64,000 nucleotides of DNA from Methylobacterium sp. 17Sr1-1 (GTDB taxonomy: Bacteria; Pseudomonadota; Alphaproteobacteria; Rhizobiales; Beijerinckiaceae). Location of the stretch: contig NZ_CP029552.1 of the NCBI RefSeq assembly GCF_003173775.1, positions 1,133,001 through 1,197,000 of the forward strand. Reading direction: 5' to 3'. Below the pieces are notes generated by a model. That model did no database searches and was not told the origin of the DNA. It saw nothing but the letters and a program-made list of their open reading frames with translations. Positions 17,935 to 26,044 of this stretch are shown piece after piece (the stretch's first letter is position 1; every line of letters begins with the position of its first letter). The position numbers were made by a program, and so were the translations under genes.

Positions 17935-19287
17935 ATGGCTCAACCCCGACAGATGAAGCTCGGCGCATTCCTGATGACCGACGGCCACCACGTGGCGGCC
18001 TGGCGGCATCCGGACGGGCGGCCCGACGCCCATGTCAGCCTCGACCATTTCGTGCGGCTCGCGCGCCTCGCCGAGTCGGCCGCCTTCGACGCGGTGTTCC
18101 TCGCCGATTCCTCGGGCGTGCGGAACACCGACCCCGCCTCGCTGAGCTTCACCTCGCGGGCGGCGAGCTTCGAGCCCCTGACCCTGCTCTCGGCCCTCTC
18201 GGTGGTGACCGAGCGCATCGGCCTCATCGCCACGGCGTCCACGAGCTTCAACGAACCGTTCAACCTCGCCCGCAAGTTCGCCTCCCTCGACCTCCTCAGC
18301 GGCGGCCGGGCGGGCTGGAACCTCGTCACCTCGTCGAGCGAGTCGGAGGCGCAGAACTTCAACTTCGAGCGTCACGCGGCGCATGCCGACCGCTACGACC
18401 GGGCGCGGGAATTCGCCGAGGTTGTCACGGGCTTATGGAATTCGTGGGAGGACGACGCCTTCCTGCGCGATCCCGAATCCGGCCGGTTCTTCGATCCGGA
18501 CAAGCTCCACACCCTCCACCATCACGGCAGGCACTTCCGGGTGCGCGGGCCCCTCAACGTGGCGCGCTCAGCCCAGGGACATCCGGTCGTCGTCCAGGCC
18601 GGCTCCTCGGAGGACGGCAAGGAACTGGCCGCCGCCACCGCCGAGGCGATCTTCACCGCGCAGGTGACGCTCAAGGAAGCACAGGACTTCTACGCCGACG
18701 TGAAGGGGCGCCTGTCGCGCTACGGCCGCGACCCCGACCACCTCAAGATCATGCCGGGCATCTTCCCGGTCGTCGGCCGCACCGAGGAAGAGGCGCGGGA
18801 GAAATTCGCGGTTTTGCAGGAGCGCATCCACCCGGTGGTGGGCCTCAGCCTCCTCTCGACCACGCTCGGCGGCGCCGACCTCACCGGGTACGACCTCGAC
18901 GGGCCGCTGCCGGACCTGCCCGAGACCAACGGCCCGAAGAGCCGCCAGAAGCTGCTGATCGAGCGGGCGCGGCGCGACAACCTGACGATCCGGCAGCTCT
19001 ACCTCGCCATCGCGGGCGCGCGGGGCCACTGGCAGGTGGTCGGCACCGCCTCCCAGATCGCCGACCAGCTCGAGGAGCGTTTTCGGAATGGCGGCGCCGA
19101 CGGCTTCAACGTGATGGCGCCGTACCTGCCCGGTGGGCTCGAGGACTTCGTCACCCACGTCGTCCCCGAATTGCGCCGCCGCGGCCTGTTCCGCGAGGCC
19201 TACGAGGGCCGGACCCTGCGCGACCATCTCGGGCTGCCCAAGCCCGTCCACCGGGCGCCGCGCGCGCATCGCCAGGCGGCGGAGTGA
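17935..19287 (+). CDS. LLM-class flavin monooxygenase, NtaA/SnaA/DszA family (copy 2)
   Basis: A 450-residue paralogue of the protein at 15448, aligned along its whole length (for example KLGAFLMTDGHHVAAWRHP, FDAVFLADS, LDLLSGGRAGWNLVTS, DPDKLHTLHHHG, FNVMAPYLP). The same flavin-binding barrel is expected, with FMNH2 from the reductase at 10396 or elsewhere. The first barrel strand and the loops differ from copy 1, so a different organosulfur substrate is plausible. The stop is 5 bp before the binding-protein gene at 19293. Confidence 0.9.
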   Translation: MAQPRQMKLGAFLMTDGHHVAAWRHPDGRPDAHVSLDHFVRLARLAESAAFDAVFLADSSGVRNTDPASLSFTSRAASFEPLTLLSALSVVTERIGLIATASTSFNEPFNLARKFASLDLLSGGRAGWNLVTSSSESEAQNFNFERHAAHADRYDRAREFAEVVTGLWNSWEDDAFLRDPESGRFFDPDKLHTLHHHGRHFRVRGPLNVARSAQGHPVVVQAGSSEDGKELAAATAEAIFTAQVTLKEAQDFYADVKGRLSRYGRDPDHLKIMPGIFPVVGRTEEEAREKFAVLQERIHPVVGLSLLSTTLGGADLTGYDLDGPLPDLPETNGPKSRQKLLIERARRDNLTIRQLYLAIAGARGHWQVVGTASQIADQLEERFRNGGADGFNVMAPYLPGGLEDFVTHVVPELRRRGLFREAYEGRTLRDHLGLPKPVHRAPRAHRQAAE

Positions 19288-19292
19288 GGACG

Positions 19293-20339
19293 ATGCGTCT
19301 CCTCGCCTGCCTCGCCCTCCTGCTCCTCGCCGCCCTACCGGCGGCGGCCGGTCCGCTCACCATCCGGGTCGGCTATGCCGGTCCGGCGCCCGGCGGCACC
19401 CGTCACGTCCCAGGCCTCGCCGGCATCGTCGCGGCCGAGCGCTACATCGAGCGCGAGGTCGCGGGCGACCCGGACCTCGCCGTCGAATGGGTGTTCTTCA
19501 AGGGCGCGGGGCCGGCGGTGAACGAGGCGCTCGCCGGCGGCCAGCTCGACTTCGCCTTCATGGGCGACCTGCCGTCGCTGAGCGGCCGGGCGGCGGGCCT
19601 CGACACCCGCATCGTCATGGCGACCAACGCCCGCGACGCCCTCTACCTCGTCACCACCCCGGCCTCGTCGATCACCGGCCTGGCCGACCTGAAGGGCCGC
19701 AAGGTGGCGCAGTTCCGCGGCACCAGCACGCATCTCGCGAGCGAGGGCGCCCTGCGGCGGGCCGGGCTGACGAGCCGCGACCTCCAGGTCTACGCCCTCG
19801 ACGACGCCTCGGCACTGGCGGCGCTCGCCGCCGGCGACGTCGAGGCGGTGCTCGGCAAGGCGCTGTTCCTCACCCTGGTCGAACGCGGCCAGGCGCGGGT
19901 CGCCTGGAGTTCGAAGGGCGATCCCCGTGCCGGCCCCAGCAACCACCTGATCGTCGCGGGCGCCTTCGAGCGCTCCCATCCCGACCTCGTCGCCCGGGTG
20001 GTCAAGGCGAGCGTGCGCGCGGCGGCCTGGGCCTCGGACGAGGCCAACCGCGAGGCGGTGTTCGCCCTGTGGGAGAAGTCGGGCACGCCGGCGGCGGTGT
20101 TCCGGGCCGATTACGACGGGCAGCGCCTCGCCGAGCGCCTGTCGCCGCTGGTCGACGACCTCCTGATCGACACCTACCGCGAGAAGGCGGCCCGGGCCCG
20201 CGAGCTCGGCCTCGTGCGCCGCGCCGTCGACGTTACCGGCTGGTTCGAGCCGACATACGTCGACGCGGCGATCCGCGACCTCGGGCTTGCCGGCACCTGG
20301 ACCCGCTACGGCGCCGACGGCCGGCCCCTCGGCTCCTGA
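19293..20339 (+). CDS. SsuA-like sulfonate-type substrate-binding protein (copy 1)
   Basis: A 348-residue exported binding protein (Sec signal LLACLALLLLAALPAAAG). Family motifs include WVFFKGAGPAVNEAL, LDFAFMGDLPS, KVAQFRGTSTH, YALDDASALAALAAGDVEAV and the C-terminal VTGWFEPTYVD. It belongs to the aliphatic sulfonate / NitT-TauT binding-protein class. A tandem paralogue follows at 20368. Both share the GAGPAVNEA and DVTGWFEP blocks, so they arose by duplication and probably feed the same permeases with different ligands (inference). Confidence 0.9.
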   Translation: MRLLACLALLLLAALPAAAGPLTIRVGYAGPAPGGTRHVPGLAGIVAAERYIEREVAGDPDLAVEWVFFKGAGPAVNEALAGGQLDFAFMGDLPSLSGRAAGLDTRIVMATNARDALYLVTTPASSITGLADLKGRKVAQFRGTSTHLASEGALRRAGLTSRDLQVYALDDASALAALAAGDVEAVLGKALFLTLVERGQARVAWSSKGDPRAGPSNHLIVAGAFERSHPDLVARVVKASVRAAAWASDEANREAVFALWEKSGTPAAVFRADYDGQRLAERLSPLVDDLLIDTYREKAARARELGLVRRAVDVTGWFEPTYVDAAIRDLGLAGTWTRYGADGRPLGS

Positions 20340-20367
20340 CCTCCTCACAGCCTCTGGAGCGCCCCCG

Positions 20368-21435
20368 ATGATCCGCCTCACCCGCCGCGCCCTCGCGGCC
20401 GTCACGCTCGCCCTCGCCTTCGGTCCCGCCGCGGCCCGGGCCGAGCCGGTGACGATCCGCTTCGGCTTCGCGTCGATCGGGACCGACAACCGGCCCTTCG
20501 CCGGCGGCAGCGCCGCGGCCCTCGCCCATTCTGAGCATATCATCGAGGAGGCCCTGAAGGACGAGCCCGGCGTCACCGTCGCGTGGTCGTTCTTCAAGGG
20601 CGCGGGGCCGGCGGTGAACGAGGCCTTCGCCAACGGCCAGCTCGACTTCGCCTTCCAGGGCGACCTGCCCTCGGTGATCGGCCGGGCGAGCGGGCTGAGG
20701 ACGAAGATCGTGCTCGCCACCGGCGCCCACGCCCCGCTCTACCTCGCGGTGCCGCCGGGCTCGTCGATCGCCTCCGTGAAGGACCTCAAGGGCAAGAAGG
20801 TCTCGATCTTCCGCGGCACCAACAACCACTTGGCGGCGGTCAAGGTGCTGGCGGCGAACGGCCTGACCGAGCGCGACCTGAGCGTGCTCAACATGGATGT
20901 CGCCACCACCAACGCGGCTCTGGCCTCGGGCGACATCGACGCGGCCTTCGGCAATTTCGGCCTGATCTCGTTGCAGCAGCAGGGCCGCGCGAGGATCGTC
21001 TACTCCACCAAGGGCGACGACCCGGCCTTCGAGCGCCAGGCGGGCGTGCTGGTGGCCGACGCGTTCGAGACGGCGCATCCCGACCTCGTCGCCAAGGTGG
21101 TGAAGGCCCTGGTCCGGGCCTCGCATTTCGCCTCCGACGAGGCCAACCGCGACAAGGTCCTGGCGATCTGGGCCCGCTCGGGCACGCCGGACTCGGTCTT
21201 CCGCTACGACTACGCCGACCAGCCGCTGCGCTATCGCAACTCGCCGATCATCGATCCCTTCCTCATCGAGCAGTACCGGGTGCAGGCGCGCCAAGCCCGA
21301 GCCTATGGGCTGATCCGCCGGGACGTCGACGTCACCGGCTGGTTCGAGCCGCGCTACCTCGACCGGGCGCTCAAGGAACTCGGCCTCGAAACCCATTGGC
21401 CCCGGCTCGGGCCGGACGGAAAGCCGCTGTCGTGA
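20368..21435 (+). CDS. SsuA-like sulfonate-type substrate-binding protein (copy 2)
   Basis: A 355-residue protein with signal sequence (RRALAAVTLALAFGPAAARA). The blocks WSFFKGAGPAVNEAF, LDFAFQGDLPSV, VSIFRGTNNHLAAVK and DVDVTGWFEPRYLD parallel copy 1. The ATG at 20368 follows a GGAG at 20356-20359. The stop overlaps the GTG start of the permease at 21432 (GTGA), so binding protein and permease are translationally coupled. Confidence 0.9.
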   Translation: MIRLTRRALAAVTLALAFGPAAARAEPVTIRFGFASIGTDNRPFAGGSAAALAHSEHIIEEALKDEPGVTVAWSFFKGAGPAVNEAFANGQLDFAFQGDLPSVIGRASGLRTKIVLATGAHAPLYLAVPPGSSIASVKDLKGKKVSIFRGTNNHLAAVKVLAANGLTERDLSVLNMDVATTNAALASGDIDAAFGNFGLISLQQQGRARIVYSTKGDDPAFERQAGVLVADAFETAHPDLVAKVVKALVRASHFASDEANRDKVLAIWARSGTPDSVFRYDYADQPLRYRNSPIIDPFLIEQYRVQARQARAYGLIRRDVDVTGWFEPRYLDRALKELGLETHWPRLGPDGKPLS

Positions 21436-22274
21436 GGGCGCCCGTGACCGCCCTCGCCTGGCCCGCCCGCGGGATCGCGGCCTCTCTCCACCGCCGCTTG
21501 AATCGCCACTTGCATCGCCATCTGGCGCCGATCGCCCTCGGTCTCCTCGTGCCGCTCGGACTCCTCGTCGCCTGGGCCGCCGCGGCGGCGTCCGGCTGGC
21601 TGCCCGAGCAGATCCTGCCCGCGCCCCGCATCGTCGCCGAGACCCTCGTCGAGATGGTCCGTAGCGGCGAGCTCGCCCAGCATGCCGGGATCAGCGGGCT
21701 GCGGGTGCTCGCGGGCTTCTCCCTCGGCGCCGGCTTCGGTCTCCTCCTCGGCGGCGCGATGGGCCTGTCGCGCCGGGTCGAGGACGCCGTCTCGCCGCTG
21801 TTCACCGCGCTCGCCCAGGTGCCGACCCTCGGCTGGATCCCGCTCCTGATGCTGTTTCTCGGCATAGGCGAGACCCTGAAGATCGTCGTCATCGCCAAGG
21901 CCGCCCTGGTGCCGGTGACGCTCAACACGGCGGCCGGCATCCGGGCGATCCCGGAGGGCTACCGCGAGGTCGCCCGGGCCTACCGCTTCACCCGGGTGCA
22001 GACCTTGCGCCGCCTGATCCTGCCGGCGAGCGTGCCGCCGGTCTTCACCGGCATCCGCTACGGCCTGACCAAGGCCTGGACCGCCCTCGTCGCGGTCGAG
22101 CTCCTCGCCTCGGCCGAGGGGCTCGGCTACCTCCTGGTCTGGGGCCGGCAGATGTTCTGGCTCGACACGATGATCGTCGCGATGGCACTGATCGGCCTCG
22201 TCGGCGTGGCCATGGATGCGGTGCTCGCCCGGATCGAGGCCCGGCTCCAGCTCTGGCGGATCGACGCGCGATGA
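21432..22274 (+). CDS. ABC permease, SsuC/TauC type (1)
   Basis: A 280-residue inner-membrane permease. The frame is open far upstream as a shadow of the previous gene; the GTG at 21432, overlapping the preceding stop, is the natural start (a second in-frame GTG is at 21444). Transmembrane segments begin at LALGLLVPLGLLVAWAAAA-like residues 33-50. The EAA loop is YREVARAYRFTRVQTLRRLILPASVP. The stop region overlaps the next permease start by 4 bp (ATGA). Confidence 0.88.
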   Translation: MRAPVTALAWPARGIAASLHRRLNRHLHRHLAPIALGLLVPLGLLVAWAAAAASGWLPEQILPAPRIVAETLVEMVRSGELAQHAGISGLRVLAGFSLGAGFGLLLGGAMGLSRRVEDAVSPLFTALAQVPTLGWIPLLMLFLGIGETLKIVVIAKAALVPVTLNTAAGIRAIPEGYREVARAYRFTRVQTLRRLILPASVPPVFTGIRYGLTKAWTALVAVELLASAEGLGYLLVWGRQMFWLDTMIVAMALIGLVGVAMDAVLARIEARLQLWRIDAR

Positions 22275-23059
22275 CCGCCCCCTCGCGTCCCTTCGACTCT
22301 CTTGCCTCCGCCACCCGCCTGCGCCGCGGCCTCGTCCTGCCGCTCCTGCTGCTCGTCGCCTGGGAGACGTCGAGCCGCACCGGCCTCGTCGATCCGCGCT
22401 TCCTGCCGCCGCTGGAGGCGATCGCCGCGACGGCGCTCGTCGAGATCCGATCCGGCGACCTCGTCCGGCATCTCGCCGCGAGCCTCGCCCGCGATCTCCT
22501 CGGCTTCGCCATCGGCGCCGGTGCCGGCGTCGCGTTCGGGGCGCTGCTCGGCCTGTCCCCGCTCGCCGCCCGGCTGTTCGGGCCGACGTTCCACGCCCTC
22601 AAGCAGATCGCGGTCCTGGCCTGGATCCCGATCATCTCGATCTGGTTCGGCTTCGCCGAGAGCGCCAAGGTGGTGTTCGTCGCGCTCGCCGCCTTCGTGC
22701 CCGTGGTGGTGAACACGCAGGAGGGCATGGCCAGTGCCTCGCCCCAGCTCGTCGAGGTCGGCCGGGCGCTGCGCTTCACCCACCGGCAGATGCTGCTGCG
22801 GGTGTTCCTGCCCTCCGCTTTGCCCTCGATCGCCACCGGGCTCCAGCTGGCGCTGATCTATTCCTGGCTCGCCACCGTCGGGGCCGAATACTTCATGGCG
22901 GTCGGCCCCGGCATCGGCGGCCTGATCATCGCCGGGCGCGAGCGCTTCCAGATGGATCTGGTGATGCTCGGCGTCGTGATCCTCGGCCTCGTCGGCTTCC
23001 TGCTCAATGCCACCGCCGCCTCGCTCGCGGCCCGGGCGCTGCGCTGGCGCACCCTCTGA
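22271..23059 (+). CDS. ABC permease, SsuC/TauC type (2)
   Basis: A 262-residue second permease with six predicted membrane helices (first: RGLVLPLLLLVAWETSS). The cytoplasmic EAA loop is LVEVGRALRFTHRQMLLRVFLPSALP. SsuC transporters normally work as homodimers of one permease; two adjacent, diverged permeases suggest either a heterodimer or two alternative transporters sharing the ATPase at 16830. It is followed 13 bp later by the sulfite dehydrogenase gene. Confidence 0.88.
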   Translation: MTAPSRPFDSLASATRLRRGLVLPLLLLVAWETSSRTGLVDPRFLPPLEAIAATALVEIRSGDLVRHLAASLARDLLGFAIGAGAGVAFGALLGLSPLAARLFGPTFHALKQIAVLAWIPIISIWFGFAESAKVVFVALAAFVPVVVNTQEGMASASPQLVEVGRALRFTHRQMLLRVFLPSALPSIATGLQLALIYSWLATVGAEYFMAVGPGIGGLIIAGRERFQMDLVMLGVVILGLVGFLLNATAASLAARALRWRTL

Positions 23060-23072
23060 AGGATTTTTTGCC

Positions 23073-24296
23073 ATGCCACCATCCTCCGTCCCGCTCTTCG
23101 GGCGCCGGAGCTTCCTCGCAGGCGCCCTCGGCGTCAGCGGCGGCGCGCTCGCCGCCGAGGGGCCGTTGCAGGTGCCAGCCTGGACCCGCGAGCCGGGCAG
23201 GGGCGTCGCGAACCCCGCCTACGGCGTGCCCTCGTCCTTCGAACGCCTGGCCCGCAAGCCGCGCAGCGCTCCGGCTTTCCCGGGCGCCGCCTCGACCGGC
23301 ACGCCGCTCCAGCATCTCCACGGCACGATCACCCCGAACGGGCTGCATTTCGAGCGCCACCACGGCGGCGTGCCGTCGATCGATCCCGCGAAGCACCGAC
23401 TGGTGGTGCACGGCCTCGTCGCGCGGCCCCTGATCCTGACCATGGACGACCTCGTCCGCCTCCCCAGCGTGTCGCGGCTGCACTTCCTCGAATGCTCGGG
23501 CAACACCCCGGCCTGGCAGACCACCAACCCGGCCTGGACGGTGCAGGACACCCACGGGCTCCTCAGCTGCGCCGAATGGACCGGCGTCGCGCTGGCGACG
23601 CTCCTCGACGAGGTCGGTGTCAGCCCGGAGGCGTCCTGGCTGCTGGCGGAAGGGGCGGATGCCGCCGCGATGACCCGCAGCCTGCCGCTCACCGCCCTCG
23701 ACGGCGCGATCCTGGCCTATGCCCAGAACGGCGAGGCCTTGCGACCGGAGCAGGGCTACCCCTTGCGGCTGTTCCTGCCCGGGCTCGAGGGCAACCTCAG
23801 CATCAAGTGGCTGCGCCGGATCAAGCTCGGCGACCGGCCGTTCCAGTCCCGGGAAGAGACCTCGAAATACACCGACCTGATGCCCGACGGCACGGCGCGC
23901 CAGTTCACCTTCACCATGGAAGCGAAGTCCGTCGTCACGACGCCGTCCGGCGGGCACCAGCTCAAGGAGCCGGGCGCCTACGAGATCTCCGGCCTCGCCT
24001 GGTCGGGGCGGGGCCGCATCACCGGGGTCGAGGTCTCGGTCGACGGCGGTGCCTCCTGGCGCACGGCCGCCCTGCAGGAGCCGGTGCTGTCGCGCTGCCT
24101 CACCCGCTTCCGGCTACCCTGGCGCTGGGAGGGCGGTCCGGCCCTGGTCCAGAGCCGCGCCACCGACGAGACCGGTTATCGCCAGCCGACCCGCGAGGCG
24201 CTGGTGGCGGCCCGCGGCACGAACTCGATCTACCACTTCAACGGCATCTACGGCTGGCAGGTCGCGGCCGACGGGAGCGTGCGGCATGTGGCGTGA
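23073..24296 (+). CDS. Sulfite dehydrogenase molybdenum subunit (SoxC/SorA-like)
   Basis: A 407-residue exported molybdoenzyme of the sulfite oxidase family. A Tat-type leader (GRRSFLAGALGVSGG) precedes the Moco domain; the molybdenum-ligating Cys141 is in LHFLECSGNT, and the pterin/substrate region includes GYPLRLFLPGLEGNLSIKWL. The C-terminal dimerisation domain (GVEVSVDGGASW) is complete. It should oxidise sulfite to sulfate in the periplasm and pass electrons to the cytochrome c encoded next. In this operon it fits detoxification of sulfite released by the monooxygenases rather than a thiosulfate Sox system, as no soxXYZAB genes are present. Confidence 0.92.
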   Translation: MPPSSVPLFGRRSFLAGALGVSGGALAAEGPLQVPAWTREPGRGVANPAYGVPSSFERLARKPRSAPAFPGAASTGTPLQHLHGTITPNGLHFERHHGGVPSIDPAKHRLVVHGLVARPLILTMDDLVRLPSVSRLHFLECSGNTPAWQTTNPAWTVQDTHGLLSCAEWTGVALATLLDEVGVSPEASWLLAEGADAAAMTRSLPLTALDGAILAYAQNGEALRPEQGYPLRLFLPGLEGNLSIKWLRRIKLGDRPFQSREETSKYTDLMPDGTARQFTFTMEAKSVVTTPSGGHQLKEPGAYEISGLAWSGRGRITGVEVSVDGGASWRTAALQEPVLSRCLTRFRLPWRWEGGPALVQSRATDETGYRQPTREALVAARGTNSIYHFNGIYGWQVAADGSVRHVA

Positions 24297-24867
24297 GATG
24301 GTTTTACGAGCCGCCGGGCTCGCAGCGTGTCTGATCTTGGTGGGGCCGATCTTGGCCGGGCCGATCTTGGCCGGGCCGGCCTCGTCCGATCCCCTCGGCC
24401 CCTACCGCCTCGGCCGGCCCGCGACGCCGGACGCCATCGCCGCCTGGAACATCGACGTGCGCCCCGACGGCGCCGGCCTGCCGCCCGGCCACGGCAGCGT
24501 CGCGGAGGGCCACGCGGTCTTTGCCGCCCGCTGCGCCGCGTGCCACGGCGAGACCGGACAGGGCGGGGCGGCCGACCGGCTGGTCGGCGGGCAGGGCACG
24601 CTCGCGACAGCCAAGCCCGTTCGCACGGTCGGCAGCTTCTGGCCCTACGCCACGACGCTCTTCGACTACGTGCGCCGGGCGATGCCGTTCGACGCGCCGC
24701 AATCCCTGTCCGATGCCGATGTCTACGCGGTCTCGGCCTACCTCCTGCACCTCAACGGGATCGTGCCGGCGGATACCGTCCTCGACGCGGCGAGCCTGCC
24801 CGCCGTGGTGATGCCGAACCGGGCCGGCTTCGTGCCGGATGCGCGGCCGGACGTGAAGGGGCCGTGA
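24286..24867 (+). CDS. Monohaem cytochrome c, electron acceptor of the sulfite dehydrogenase (SoxD/SorB-like)
   Basis: A 193-residue exported class-I cytochrome c. The haem motif CAACH is at residues 83-87 (from ATG 24286) and a candidate Met ligand is in RRAMPFDAP. The start overlaps the SoxC-like stop by 11 bp; an in-frame ATG at 24298 is an alternative. The hydrophobic part of the signal peptide is built from three tandem 15-bp units (24333-24377), coding a repeated ILxGP. It is the last gene of the plus-strand sulfonate operon and probably passes electrons to the respiratory chain. Confidence 0.9.
   Translation: MWREMVLRAAGLAACLILVGPILAGPILAGPASSDPLGPYRLGRPATPDAIAAWNIDVRPDGAGLPPGHGSVAEGHAVFAARCAACHGETGQGGAADRLVGGQGTLATAKPVRTVGSFWPYATTLFDYVRRAMPFDAPQSLSDADVYAVSAYLLHLNGIVPADTVLDAASLPAVVMPNRAGFVPDARPDVKGP
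24333..24377 (+). repeat. Three tandem 15-bp units inside a signal-peptide coding region
   Basis: The unit GATCTTGGCCGGGCC occurs three times head to tail (24333, 24348, 24363; the first has TG for CC at two positions). The 15-bp length keeps the frame, so gain or loss of a unit would lengthen or shorten the signal-peptide hydrophobic core of the cytochrome by five residues. Confidence 0.85.
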
Positions 24868-25312
24868 GGCCGTACGGGGCGGTTTAAGTAGACCTCACAA
24901 AACACCCGCCGCGCAGAGGACGCCACAGTGAGCGACGACGGTGGTCGGGAGTCTTGTGAGAGACACCAAGACGGCTCGGGTCAGCACCGCCCCGGCCGGC
25001 CAGGCACCGCTATCCAAGAACGGCAAGACGCACGGGATTCGCCCTCCCGGTCGGGAGAGGGCCGGAGCCGAGACCCAACCAGCTTGAACCTGCGGAGGAT
25101 GGCTGAAGATGGTTTGCCGAGCATAGCCCCGAACCTGGGCCAGTGCGCAAGACCTAAAAGTAGCCCGATGCCGCCTACGACGCGGCCCACAAGAGCTAAC
25201 TTGCTAAAGTGCATCGCACCAAAGCGGCACGCTCGCCCGCTCTCGAACCATTTTCAGTCTCAGCCGTTTTCCCTCGCCAATTCGGGCAATGCCGAACGAG
25301 GGAGAGGCTATC
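24868..25312. other. Intergenic stretch with one hairpin, no convincing gene
   Basis: A 445-bp stretch between the cytochrome gene and a small exported protein. A short open frame from GTG 24928 has no recognisable features. GCCCTCCCGG-TCGGGAGAGGGC (25041-25062) is an inverted repeat related to the outer arms of the element at 17693-17868, so it is probably a remnant of the same intergenic repeat. I see nothing else with support. Confidence 0.5.
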
Positions 25313-25564
25313 ATGCGTCAATTGGTGTTTGCTGCCGCCACGACTGTCGTGCTGCTCGCATCGGGTGCTCCGAGCTTCGCACAAGGTTTCCGGATCGGGC
25401 CTGGCGGCGTGGAGATCGATGACGGACGAGGCTACCGCGAAGAGCGCGACGAGCGCCGCTACCGCCGCATGTGTCGGGAGCTTCGTGACCGGTGCGAGAA
25501 CAGGGACGTGTACGGCGAGGAAGGGCAGGGCAACTGCCGCCGCTATCGTCGCATGTGCGGTTAA
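25313..25564 (+). CDS. Small exported protein, Cys/Arg-rich
   Basis: An 83-residue protein of unknown function. The ATG at 25313 is preceded by GGGAGAGG. Residues 1-23 form a clear Sec signal peptide (MRQLVFAAATTVVLLASG, cleavage near SFAQG). The mature part of about 60 residues is highly charged and contains the motif RRYRRMC twice, with four Cys in all, which suggests disulfides in the periplasm. Its link with the sulfur island is only positional. It lies between two hairpin-rich intergenic regions. Confidence 0.72.
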   Translation: MRQLVFAAATTVVLLASGAPSFAQGFRIGPGGVEIDDGRGYREERDERRYRRMCRELRDRCENRDVYGEEGQGNCRRYRRMCG

Positions 25565-25658
25565 AGAGCGAAAGAGCGGTCGTCGCTCACTGCGAGATGC
25601 GACAAGCGCGGCCCTCGGTCTGAAACGACGAATTCATCGCCTTTCTGCCGACTTATAC

Positions 25659-25862
25659 CAACGGCCCAAGATGCCGACGCATCAACGTCGATCTCGGGCA
25701 GGCCCGAGATCGACGAGGCCGTTGACCCATCTCGAATTTTCGACACAAAGCCAGAGACTTGACGAAAATTCGAGAGCGGAACCAAAGGTAATTTTCAACG
25801 ACCGTTGGCATGAATCGAGCTGAGAATATCAAACACTCGATCCTTGCAGGATCGAGTGTTTG
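25659..25862. repeat. Cluster of three strong inverted repeats
   Basis: The 480-bp gap 25565-26044 contains no convincing gene but three hairpins. (1) A perfect 14-bp stem CGTCGATCTCGGGC / GCCCGAGATCGACG (25686-25715, 2-base loop) nested in outer arms CAACGGCC (25659) and GGCCGTTG (25717). (2) CTCGAATTTTCG (25731-25742) / CGAAAATTCGAG (25763-25774) with a 20-base loop. (3) A perfect 15-bp stem CAAACACTCGATCCT-TGC-AGGATCGAGTGTTTG (25830-25862). These look like REP/MITE-type elements placed one after another; the last could terminate transcription from both sides. Confidence 0.75.
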
Positions 25863-26044
25863 AAGAGCCCTCTGCTTTCTGCCATTGCGGCTCCGGTAAT
25901 GGCGTGACCGCTCGAGGTTGCGTGGAGTGGTCGACTCTCACGGCCATCTCTCGAACGGGAGAGGGGGACCCGCGCGGCATTGTTATCCTTGGGACGGCTC
26001 AGCCGTTTTCGAGGAGATGACGAGGGCGACCCACGGCTACGCCG

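Noticed and set aside
23073..24867. A complete thiosulfate-oxidising Sox system
   Set aside because: Only SoxC/SoxD-like components are present; soxXYZAB are absent from the window, so a stand-alone sulfite dehydrogenase is the safer reading.
24928..25422. Plus-strand open frame starting MSDDGGRESC
   Set aside because: Composition is not coding-like, there is no ribosome site, and it overlaps the better-supported small exported protein at 25313 in another frame.
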